NCBI GenBank assembly: GCA_031282325.1
Contig: JAITDY010000004.1
Location: forward strand, 1-7,367
Source of the DNA: Lactobacillaceae bacterium
GTDB taxonomy: Bacteria > Bacillota > Bacilli > Lactobacillales > Lactobacillaceae
Length of the DNA: 7,367 bases
Direction of reading: 5' to 3'
Shown here: piece by piece, positions 1 to 5,596 of the stretch
Layout of the letters: each line of letters starts with the position of its first letter
Numbering within the stretch: position 1 is the stretch's first letter
Program-made: the position numbers and the translations under genes
Notes under the pieces: model-generated
What the model was told of the DNA's origin: nothing
The model's database searches: none
The model's input: only the letters and a program-made list of their open reading frames with translations

Positions 1-29
1 CATTCAAGGAATCATTAAATAAAAATTTA

Positions 30-746
30 TTAATTATCAAAATATCTTTGAATCTCTGTGATTTTATTCCAAACATCGTTTTCCCTCCTTATCAAGGATG
101 AAATATCATCAACACTACCTTTAAATGGTGTTAAATTACCATTTTTCATTAATAAAATTTTATCTGAAAATTTATTTACAACATTGCTTTCATGCGAAAC
201 AATTATAATATGTTGCTTTTTAGATATATATTTAAAAATTTCTTGAACAATTATAGTTGTTTCAAAATCCAGACCACTAAATATTTCATCAGCTAAAATG
301 TACTTCGTGTGTGTAGCTATTGCAACCGCAATTTGAATTTTCTTTTTCATGCCAAATGAATATTCCGATAATAAAGTTTTTTTATAATCTTCAATATTTA
401 ATATTTGTATCAATTTTAAAAAATCTTCTTTATTTGATCTAGGATATCTCGACAAAACAAAATTAGAATACTCAAAACCTGTCATAAATTCAGGTAAAAA
501 AAAATCAGAAGGAACATAAAAAACAAGTTCTTTAAATTTTCTATCTCCAACAAAATAGTTATCCAAAAAAATTGATCCATTATCTTCTATACTTGACATT
601 CCAACTAAACAATTAAAAAAAGTAGTCTTACCACTTCCATTAGCACCAACTATAATAGTAATACCCGTATTATTAAAGGAAACATTTATGTTTTTCAAAA
701 CATAGCGATCACCATACTTTTTATTTAAATTAATTATTTTCAACAT
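30..746 (-). CDS. ABC transporter ATP-binding protein, ABC-2/peptide-export type
   Basis: This is a cytoplasmic nucleotide-binding subunit that would power a membrane permease not seen in the window. Numbered from the ATG at 746 (238 residues), it has Walker A GANGSGKT at 34-41, a signature-like YSFGM at 129-133, Walker B YILADE at 149-154, the D-loop SGLD at 157-160 and the switch histidine in VSHES near 185. The Q-loop region (VFYVPSD, 75-81) has Pro-Ser where many families have Gln. The single-domain length and the divergent signature resemble ATPases of ABC-2 type exporters, including bacteriocin and immunity ABCs; that sub-assignment is inference. The reading frame extends upstream to a GTG at 764, but neither start has a clear ribosome binding site. 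The ATG is preferred because family homology begins at MLKIINLNKKYG. It follows the small membrane peptide gene after 41 bases, probably in one transcript. Composition is about 25% GC, well below the right half of the window. Confidence 0.88.
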   Translation of the reverse strand: MLKIINLNKKYGDRYVLKNINVSFNNTGITIIVGANGSGKTTFFNCLVGMSSIEDNGSIFLDNYFVGDRKFKELVFYVPSDFFLPEFMTGFEYSNFVLSRYPRSNKEDFLKLIQILNIEDYKKTLLSEYSFGMKKKIQIAVAIATHTKYILADEIFSGLDFETTIIVQEIFKYISKKQHIIIVSHESNVVNKFSDKILLMKNGNLTPFKGSVDDISSLIRRENDVWNKITEIQRYFDN

Positions 747-787
747 GTTTTCATCAAACAACACAATATAAATAATTTAAATAAAAA

Positions 788-1006
788 TCAACGTTTACAT
801 CCAATTCCCATCTCCCAAAAATTTGGCCAGTGAAATTTAACATTTCCATTAAAACTATATCCCTTGCTAGTGCAATAAAATGCATAAGCAAAAACACCTA
901 CTAATGCTACCAAGGCAAAAACAACCCAAAACCATTGATTTATAATTGTTTTTGCGTATTTTTTTTGTAATTCCATATAATACGAATATATAATACCTTT
1001 AAACAT
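788..1006 (-). CDS. Small single-span membrane or secreted peptide with two cysteines, unknown function
   Basis: A 72-residue peptide I cannot assign to a named family. The start ATG at 1006 is chosen because AGGGAG (minus strand, bases 1013-1018) sits six bases before it; the open frame continues upstream to a GTG at 1045 through an inverted repeat, which is unlikely to be coding. Residues 1-24 are basic and polar (K15, K16, K19). Residues 25-44 (WFWVVFALVALVGVFAYAFY) form one strongly hydrophobic segment. The last 28 residues are rich in aromatic residues and glycine, with Cys45 and Cys70 and a basic KR end. Positive-inside logic places the tail outside the cell. An AYA at 40-42 could be a signal peptidase I site, giving a 30-residue product with two cysteines able to form a disulfide. 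There is no double-glycine leader. The ABC ATPase gene lies directly downstream. A bacteriocin, signal peptide or regulatory membrane subunit are all possible; none is proven. Confidence 0.68.
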   Translation of the reverse strand: MFKGIIYSYYMELQKKYAKTIINQWFWVVFALVALVGVFAYAFYCTSKGYSFNGNVKFHWPNFWEMGIGCKR

Positions 1007-1012
1007 CTTTAG

Positions 1013-1018
1013 CTCCCT
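1013..1018 (-). promoter_or_regulatory. Strong ribosome binding site that fixes the peptide start
   Basis: AGGGAG on the minus strand, six bases before the ATG at 1004-1006. It is one of the clearest Shine-Dalgarno sequences in the window and decides the 72-residue start over the longer GTG form. Confidence 0.8.
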
Positions 1019-1019
1019 A

Positions 1020-1051
1020 TTTTTTGTGAAAATGTTTACTTTCACAAAAAA
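1020..1051. promoter_or_regulatory. Perfect 12-bp inverted repeat, operator or 5' mRNA hairpin
   Basis: TTTTTTGTGAAA at 1020-1031 is the exact reverse complement of TTTCACAAAAAA at 1040-1051, with an 8-base spacer. It lies between the -10 region and the ribosome binding site of the small peptide gene. As DNA it could be a dimeric repressor operator (GTGAAA-N8-TTTCAC core). As RNA it could fold into a hairpin right at the 5' end of the message, just ahead of the Shine-Dalgarno sequence. It is not followed by a T run suited to termination before the gene. Which role applies cannot be told from sequence alone. Confidence 0.6.
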
Positions 1052-1066
1052 TTATATCATATTATA
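1051..1066 (-). promoter_or_regulatory. Promoter -10 region for the peptide/ABC unit
   Basis: Two consensus TATAAT hexamers occur on the minus strand, at 1061-1066 and 1051-1056. Neither has a good -35 box at 16-18 bases; TTTAAT at 1084-1089 is the best for the upstream one. With the upstream -10, transcription would begin around 1054 and include the whole inverted repeat 1020-1051. With the downstream one, the repeat would overlap the start site, as an operator would. The region is so AT-rich that chance matches are likely, hence modest confidence. Confidence 0.45.
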
Positions 1067-1102
1067 GACTAAATAAAGACTTAATTAAAAAATTTAATTA
1101 AT

Positions 1103-1133
1103 AAAACAGTTAGTAATAATTACTAACTGTTTT
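1103..1133. terminator. Hairpin terminator at the end of the ABC-F to peptidase operon
   Basis: AAAACAGTTAGTAAT at 1103-1117 is the exact reverse complement of ATTACTAACTGTTTT at 1119-1133, centred on base 1118, so about 14 pairs can form around a 3-base loop. It begins 7 bases past the stop codon of the metallopeptidase gene. On the minus strand the stem ends in TTTT followed by an AT-only stretch, fitting an intrinsic terminator. On the plus strand it ends in TTTTT, but no plus-strand gene leads into it. The stem is long but GC-poor. Confidence 0.75.
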
Positions 1134-1140
1134 TGATTAA

Positions 1141-2205
1141 TTAAGGATTATTTAAATCACTAGCATGGAAGGTGTCTCCATGATCAAGATCTCCATAATC
1201 ATATCCAGCTTCCAGCCATGCCTGCCTTTGCGATGCGGTACCATGTGTAAAATTGTCAGGATTAACATATCCAGCTGATTTTTGCATTAGTACATCATCT
1301 CCAATATTTCCGGCAACTGTTAGGGCATCTTTTAAATCATCTTTTTCTAAAATAACTTGTCCATTGGCGGTATTTTTTTGAGTTCCCAACCACTTTGCAA
1401 ACATTCCAGCATAGTAATCAGCTTGCAGCTCCAAACGCACAGAAAGTTTATTATATTGAGTTTGGCTCATTGTTTGGGATGCTTTTTCCATTTGAGCTTC
1501 TGTTCCTAACAAATTTTGAATGTGATGACCAAATTCATGAGCAATTACATAAACCATAGCGAAGTCGCCATGGGCTTGATAATTTTGTTTTAATTCCGTA
1601 GCAAAAGATGGATCTAAATAAATTTTTTCGTCGCTAGGGGAATAAAATGGACCCATGTCTGATGATGCCATTCCAGTTGGGGTCATTGTAGAACCGCTAT
1701 ACAAAACAAGTGCTGGATCTCGATAACCAGATATACCATTTTCAGCAAAATATTGCTTCCAAAATTTTTCTAAACTGTTTAAGGTAAAGGCAACTAGTTG
1801 TTTTTCATTAGATGCTGAATCATCTGTAGAAGTAGAAGATAATTGATCTGACTGATCGCCAAAAATTTGACTTAAAATATCGCCTGTTCCGTTTTCATCT
1901 GCAGTAGTTTGGGTTTGTGTGGTCGGGATTGTTGTAGAACTACTACTATTACCACCAAATAATCCTCCTAGACCTCCGTTTAACACTAGGCCTAGGATAA
2001 TCATAATTACAATTCCACCAATACCACCTCCAAAAGCCCCTGACGGTATTGGTAAGCCGCCCATAGAACTTCCGCCACCTACAGATGAAGAAGTATTATC
2101 TCCCAGTCCATTTAAAATACTGCTTAAATCTATTCCGCTATTTGAAGACGATTGCCCTGTTCTATCTTCAATTTCATCTGACTGTGTTTCGCCTTGCCAA
2201 TTCAT
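1141..2205 (-). CDS. ypfJ: Membrane-anchored neutral zinc metallopeptidase, YpfJ family
   Basis: The 354-residue protein matches the YpfJ/KPN_02809 family (Pfam Zn_peptidase, PF04228). The family N-terminus is present (MNWQGETQSDEIEDRTGQSS, like the MRWQGRRESDNVEDRRGQ pattern). A low-complexity Ser/Gly segment follows (about 21-60), then one hydrophobic span at 63-79, a Ser/Thr/Gln-rich linker (87-135) and the catalytic domain. The zincin motif HEFGH is at 223-227, followed by another His, and the likely third zinc ligand is Glu259 in LELQADYYAG. The catalytic domain should be outside the membrane. Substrates of the family are poorly known. Start: the ATG at 2205 has AGGA at 2211-2214, five bases before it. 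It is the last gene of the operon, 21 bases after the guanylate kinase-like gene, and is followed by the hairpin at 1103-1133. The linker composition differs from enterobacterial relatives and may span the thick Gram-positive wall; that is inference. Confidence 0.9.
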   Translation of the reverse strand: MNWQGETQSDEIEDRTGQSSSNSGIDLSSILNGLGDNTSSSVGGGSSMGGLPIPSGAFGGGIGGIVIMIILGLVLNGGLGGLFGGNSSSSTTIPTTQTQTTADENGTGDILSQIFGDQSDQLSSTSTDDSASNEKQLVAFTLNSLEKFWKQYFAENGISGYRDPALVLYSGSTMTPTGMASSDMGPFYSPSDEKIYLDPSFATELKQNYQAHGDFAMVYVIAHEFGHHIQNLLGTEAQMEKASQTMSQTQYNKLSVRLELQADYYAGMFAKWLGTQKNTANGQVILEKDDLKDALTVAGNIGDDVLMQKSAGYVNPDNFTHGTASQRQAWLEAGYDYGDLDHGDTFHASDLNNP

Positions 2206-2226
2206 AGAATTCCTGCCCTTGCAATA

Positions 2227-2811
2227 TTATTTAACCCTGCCAATTGTTTCATTAAAGAGTGAATCAATTGATTTTGTTGTTTCTTCCCATTTATCATTAA
2301 AAATAACTTGTGCTTTTTGTGATAATTCTTCTGGCAAAATCATGTCACGTTCGAAATCACTAGATGATGTTCTTAATTCCACCTGTTTGGGATCATCTCC
2401 TCGTTGAACTAAACGTTCTTTAAATTCCTCACGATCAGTGGTGGTAATAAACCAGACTTCTGCCTTATTTCCTAATTCTTCAAAATAAGTAATGGCTCCT
2501 ACAGTATCAACAACTAATAAAATGTAATCAGGATACTTGGTATTTTGGGATTGTTCAAAAGCACGTTCTAATCCTTCATAAGAAGAACCATAGTGATTAC
2601 CAGAAAAAGCTACTTGCTCGATAAAATGATTTTTATTAAAAGTTTCAAGGGTTTCGAAATAATAATCAACTCCGTCAATTTCGCCATCACGTTTTGGACG
2701 AGTAGTATGGGTGATTACTTTAGGCAATCCATAAGTTTCTGTAATATAACTTGCAACTGTGGTTTTTCCAGCACCAGATGCTCCTGTAATAACGATAACG
2801 TGTTGTCCCAT
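2227..2811 (-). CDS. Guanylate kinase family protein (probable paralogue of Gmk)
   Basis: The 194-residue P-loop kinase shows the guanylate kinase layout. The P-loop GASGAGKT is at 10-17, the GMP-binding segment THTTRPKRDGE at 34-44 is followed by GVDYYF at 47-52, and NHYGSSYEGLERA at 72-84 matches the family NYYGTxxxxVxxA segment. LVVDTVGA at 99-106 corresponds to the usual DxQGA, and a lid-like arginine stretch RLVQRGDD is at 133-140. The family converts GMP to GDP with ATP in the cytoplasm. It is a little short (Gmk is usually about 200-210 residues) and is not next to rpoZ, dnaK-like or priA genes where the housekeeping gmk normally lies in Firmicutes. It may therefore be a second, specialised copy; this cannot be confirmed in one window. 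The start ATG at 2811 is 10 bases after the birA stop and has only a weak ribosome binding site, so coupling to birA translation is likely. Confidence 0.85.
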   Translation of the reverse strand: MGQHVIVITGASGAGKTTVASYITETYGLPKVITHTTRPKRDGEIDGVDYYFETLETFNKNHFIEQVAFSGNHYGSSYEGLERAFEQSQNTKYPDYILLVVDTVGAITYFEELGNKAEVWFITTTDREEFKERLVQRGDDPKQVELRTSSSDFERDMILPEELSQKAQVIFNDKWEETTKSIDSLFNETIGRVK

Positions 2812-2821
2812 ATCTACTTAT

Positions 2822-3493
2822 TTAAAAATCATAATCTTTAAGTATGATTTTTTCTATCTCCCCTATTTGATATTTTTTATTATTAATTATAATTGATAAA
2901 TCATCACTAATATCATTAACGATTCCAGATATTTGTAAATCATTTATTTTTAAAATTACCTTTCTACCAATTATAAAGGAATATTTTTTATATTTGGATA
3001 CTGTATCACTGGATATTAGCTGATTTAAAATCTTTTTAATTAAATTATCTATTTTAATTTCTGGAATAAACGTAATATTCGGCAAGTTAACAGCACTAGT
3101 ATTAAAATTCAGCCCAACTCCAATGTAATATTGATCATTCCTTTTATCAACTAATATGCCTCCAGCTTTATTAAAATTTTCGTCAACAATATCATTAACC
3201 CATTTAATTCCAAATTGGGATTTATGCTCATTACCGAATTTTTTTTTTAAAACTTCATTAATTTCGTCAATAATCGAGACTGCAACCGCTCCAACTATTA
3301 AGCCCGGTCTTTGCCTTAAATCGCCAACAACTAGGGTAAAAAATAAGCCATCTTTTGATATAAATTTTCGATTCACTTTTCCATGACCATTTGTTTGTTG
3401 TTTTGCTTGCACTACAAACGGCGGATCTAATTGCAATTTTTTGGCATAATCCTGAGTTGAATCAATTGTTTTTAATTTTATTAATCGATACAT
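2822..3493 (-). CDS. birA: Biotin protein ligase without DNA-binding domain
   Basis: Biotin-[acetyl-CoA carboxylase] ligase, 223 residues, which activates biotin with ATP and attaches it to a lysine of carboxylase carrier domains. The protein begins directly in the catalytic domain (IDSTQDYAKKL, 10-20), so the N-terminal HTH of bifunctional BirA is absent and it cannot act as the classical biotin repressor. Visible motifs are QQTNGHGKVNRKF (32-44), in place of the usual QTxGRGRxGRxW biotinoyl-AMP loop, then KWVND (97-101, usually KWPND), KAGGILVD (109-116), GVGLNFN (125-131) and a C-terminal SH3-like domain from about 172. The loop and the KWPND Pro are both altered, so the enzyme is divergent though the key Lys97 is kept. 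It starts at the ATG at 3493, inside the last 32 bases of bioY, with no clear ribosome binding site; translation is probably coupled. About 27% GC by hand count, lower than the peptidase gene next to it. Confidence 0.92.
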   Translation of the reverse strand: MYRLIKLKTIDSTQDYAKKLQLDPPFVVQAKQQTNGHGKVNRKFISKDGLFFTLVVGDLRQRPGLIVGAVAVSIIDEINEVLKKKFGNEHKSQFGIKWVNDIVDENFNKAGGILVDKRNDQYYIGVGLNFNTSAVNLPNITFIPEIKIDNLIKKILNQLISSDTVSKYKKYSFIIGRKVILKINDLQISGIVNDISDDLSIIINNKKYQIGEIEKIILKDYDF

Positions 3494-3965
3494 AAGTTTT
3501 ATAGATTACTGAGATAATAATAACTTTTATAATTGTTGGAATAATAAAGGGAAAAATTCCTGCCTTAAACATTTCTAGCGTGCTATTGCCTAAAATAAAA
3601 GTCATAAATGCACTGCCAAAAATCAAATTCATGAATCCGGCGAACATGTTTGTAAATAATGGAAATTCTCTATTAATGAAGAAGGGGAACAATAAAAATG
3701 TTAATAAATAGCCACCAGTAATACCAAAAATCACCGATAACCCAGCTTTTCCTCCAGCAAATACTGGCAATCCAACCGCACCAAATAATAAATACAATAA
3801 AATTGCAAAAAAAGCGATTTTCTTTGTAGGCGACAAAGTTGAAATTAAACCCACTATTAAGGATTGTAAAGTAATTGGAATTGGCCCAATTGGAAAAGCT
3901 ATAGGCGACAAAATCATTAACAAAGCGCTAAACATTCCAATTTGAATTAATTCTTTAGTATTCAT
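3462..3965 (-). CDS. bioY: BioY, substrate-binding membrane subunit of the biotin ECF transporter
   Basis: The 167-residue polytopic membrane protein captures biotin for import, either with a shared ECF energising module (EcfA, EcfA', EcfT, not in this window) or alone. Diagnostic BioY segments are FPIGPIPITLQSLIVGL (24-40) and GAVGLPVFAGGKAGLSVIFG (62-81), followed by ITGGYLLTFLLFPFF. Hydrophobic segments cover roughly 8-24, 30-45, 49-67, 75-96, 103-126 and 135-160. The start is placed at the ATG at 3965 (MNTKELIQIGMF) because family homology begins there. The frame stays open upstream to 4043, but that part lies inside the ABC-F gene and is not BioY-like. The ATG overlaps the last 11 bases of the ABC-F gene (ATGAATACTAA), so the two are translationally coupled. 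The 3' end overlaps birA by 32 bases. No biotin synthesis gene is nearby, which points to biotin scavenging. Confidence 0.93.
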   Translation of the reverse strand: MNTKELIQIGMFSALLMILSPIAFPIGPIPITLQSLIVGLISTLSPTKKIAFFAILLYLLFGAVGLPVFAGGKAGLSVIFGITGGYLLTFLLFPFFINREFPLFTNMFAGFMNLIFGSAFMTFILGNSTLEMFKAGIFPFIIPTIIKVIIISVIYKTYVSINKIKNN

Positions 3966-5526
3966 CTTCACCCGGGGTTTGATTGGAAATAGCTGCGATA
4001 TCAATTTCTCTATCAATCCAACCCTTATAAAAACTTTCTTCATGGCTAACCAAAATTAAAGTCCCGGGGAAATTTTGTAGTGCTTTTTTTAAGGCCATTT
4101 TAGTTGTTTCATCTAAATGGTTTGTTGGTTCGTCTAAGATTAGGAAATTCGATTCTATTAATTCCATTAATGCAATTTTAACTTTTGTTTGTTCTCCGCC
4201 AGATAGCAAACTGATCTCTTTCATGGCGTTACTTCCATTAATGCCGGCTGCCGCCAAACGAGAACGCAATACTTTAGTTTCCTCTTTCGGATAAGCTTGT
4301 TGAATTATTTGTAGCGGAGTTTGCTTGTCGTTGTCCCAAATTAAATCTTGATCAAAATAATTTACAATCGCACTTGGAGAAAATTTAGAACTTCCGGATA
4401 AGGGTTTTAAATATCCCAATAAAGTTTTAATTAAGGTTGATTTTCCGGCTCCATTAAAACCTTTAAAAACTACTTTCTCGCCAGAATTTAAAGCAAAAGT
4501 AATTGGATTTAAAATTGGATGATCTTTTTGATAACCGACAACTAATTGACTAGCTTTCACTGCATCAGTACTCATGCTTTCAACATATGGAAAATTAAAT
4601 GAAGCCCGAGGATTTTCCTCCGGACGTTCTACAATTTCCATCCGGTCAAGCATTTTTTGCCTTGATTTTGCCATATTCGCTGTTGATGCACGTGCCTTAT
4701 TTTTAGCGATGAATTTTTCAGCCTTTGCAATAACTTCTTGTTGCTTATCGAATTGTTTTAATTGTTGTTCGGTCCGTTCATTTTTTTGGCGCATTGCTTG
4801 GTTAAAATTACCACGATATTTAGTTAATTTACCAAATGAAACATCTAAAATTGCATTAGTTACTTCATTTAAAAAATCAAAATCATGAGAAATCACTAGT
4901 ACCGCACCATCGAATGATTGCAGATATCCTTCTAACCACGCAATATGGGCGACGTCTAAATAATTAGTTGGCTCATCTAAAATAATAATATCGTTGTTTT
5001 CTAGCAACAACTTAGCCAAAATTATTTTTGCTCTTTGCCCACCAGACATTTCAGAAATTATATGATCTTTTCCAATTGAATCCAGACCTAATCCAGTAAT
5101 GATTTGATCGATTTTAGTATCAATCGAATAAAAATCATTTGCGTCTAACTCTTCTTGCATTCTACCGGCACGTTCTAATAATTTATCTTCTAGTGTTTCA
5201 GCATATTTGGTATATAGATTCTCCATTTGTGCTTGTATTTTATAAAGTTGCGAATAAGCAGTATGCAAAAAACTTTCCAGTGTGGAATCAGCAGGAATAT
5301 CAGCATATTGATCTAAATAACCAATTTTTATATTATTTTGCCAAACAATTTTACCTTTTATTGGAAGTTGTTGACCAGTTACAATCTTGATTAAGGTCGA
5401 TTTGCCAGCTCCGTTTTGTCCGACAATACCAATATGTTCTCCTTTGTGAACTTGAAATTCTGCGTCTGAATATAATATTTTTTCGGCGAACCCCATTGTA
5501 AGTTCGCTAACTTCTAGTAATGCCAT
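3955..5526 (-). CDS. ABC-F family ATPase, YkpA/YbiT type ribosome-associated factor
   Basis: A 523-residue soluble protein with two ABC domains and no membrane segments, so not a transporter. ABC-F proteins bind the ribosomal E site and modulate translation. Domain 1 has Walker A GQNGAGKST (36-44), signature SGGQ (161-164), Walker B ILDEPTNYLD (182-191) and His214. Domain 2 has Walker A GFNGAGKST (357-365), signature LSGGEQ (441-446), Walker B LILDEPTNHLD (462-472) and His495. The interdomain P-site linker (about 240-305) is basic, with FIAKNKARASTANMAKSRQ, close to the YkpA/YbiT pattern rather than to long antibiotic-resistance linkers. No regulatory leader peptide precedes it, unlike many resistance ABC-F genes, so a housekeeping role is more likely. 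The ATG at 5526 has no Shine-Dalgarno sequence, and the -10 box ends only seven bases before it. It is the first gene of the bioY-birA-kinase-peptidase operon. Confidence 0.92.
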   Translation of the reverse strand: MALLEVSELTMGFAEKILYSDAEFQVHKGEHIGIVGQNGAGKSTLIKIVTGQQLPIKGKIVWQNNIKIGYLDQYADIPADSTLESFLHTAYSQLYKIQAQMENLYTKYAETLEDKLLERAGRMQEELDANDFYSIDTKIDQIITGLGLDSIGKDHIISEMSGGQRAKIILAKLLLENNDIIILDEPTNYLDVAHIAWLEGYLQSFDGAVLVISHDFDFLNEVTNAILDVSFGKLTKYRGNFNQAMRQKNERTEQQLKQFDKQQEVIAKAEKFIAKNKARASTANMAKSRQKMLDRMEIVERPEENPRASFNFPYVESMSTDAVKASQLVVGYQKDHPILNPITFALNSGEKVVFKGFNGAGKSTLIKTLLGYLKPLSGSSKFSPSAIVNYFDQDLIWDNDKQTPLQIIQQAYPKEETKVLRSRLAAAGINGSNAMKEISLLSGGEQTKVKIALMELIESNFLILDEPTNHLDETTKMALKKALQNFPGTLILVSHEESFYKGWIDREIDIAAISNQTPGEDEY

Positions 5527-5533
5527 ATAAATT

Positions 5534-5542
5534 AGTATAACA
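5534..5542 (-). promoter_or_regulatory. Extended -10 promoter of the ABC-F operon, probably leaderless
   Basis: On the minus strand these bases read TGTTATACT: a TATACT -10 (5534-5539) with the TG of an extended -10 motif. Only 7 bases (5527-5533) separate the -10 from the ATG, which places the expected start of transcription at or next to the ATG. The -35 is poor; TTGAAT at 5560-5565 is 20 bases away. Absence of a Shine-Dalgarno sequence is consistent with a leaderless mRNA. Confidence 0.5.
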
Positions 5543-5560
5543 AGCTAACAGGGCCAAACA

Positions 5561-5590
5561 TTCAAAATATCCTAAATAAAACTTTATACT
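5561..5590 (+). promoter_or_regulatory. Promoter of the small VOC-like gene, probably leaderless
   Basis: TATACT at 5585-5590 serves as -10, with TTCAAA at 5561-5566 as a weak -35 (18-base spacing). Only six bases separate the -10 from the ATG at 5597, and there is no Shine-Dalgarno sequence. If the downstream ATGs at 5612 or 5615 were used, a short leader would exist, but no ribosome binding site precedes those either. Confidence 0.45.
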
Positions 5591-5596
5591 TAAAAT

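Noticed and set aside
1..16. Possible start of a downstream permease gene (minus-strand ATG at 3-1)
   Set aside because: Only three bases are available, there is no ribosome binding site, and the other ATG here (16-14) reaches a TGA after three codons. A permease is expected but not supported.
747..764. GTG start giving a 244-residue ABC ATPase
   Set aside because: There is no ribosome binding site before it, and the six extra residues are not part of the ABC fold; the ATG at 746 is preferred, with some uncertainty.
1103..1133. The long palindrome as a transposon end or attachment site
   Set aside because: Its place right after a stop codon and the T run on the transcript favour a terminator; no second copy or target duplication is visible in the window.
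1919..2407. 162-residue plus-strand open frame rich in proline
   Set aside because: It lies antisense to the peptidase and kinase genes, and its Pro runs mirror the Gly-rich codons on the other strand. It has no domain pattern or ribosome binding site.
3966..4043. N-terminal extension of BioY by 26 residues
   Set aside because: It is entirely inside the ABC-F coding region in another frame, it is not BioY-like, and the ATG at 3965 begins exactly at family homology.
4574..4888. 104-residue plus-strand open frame
   Set aside because: Antisense to the ABC-F linker region with no own signals; a shadow frame.
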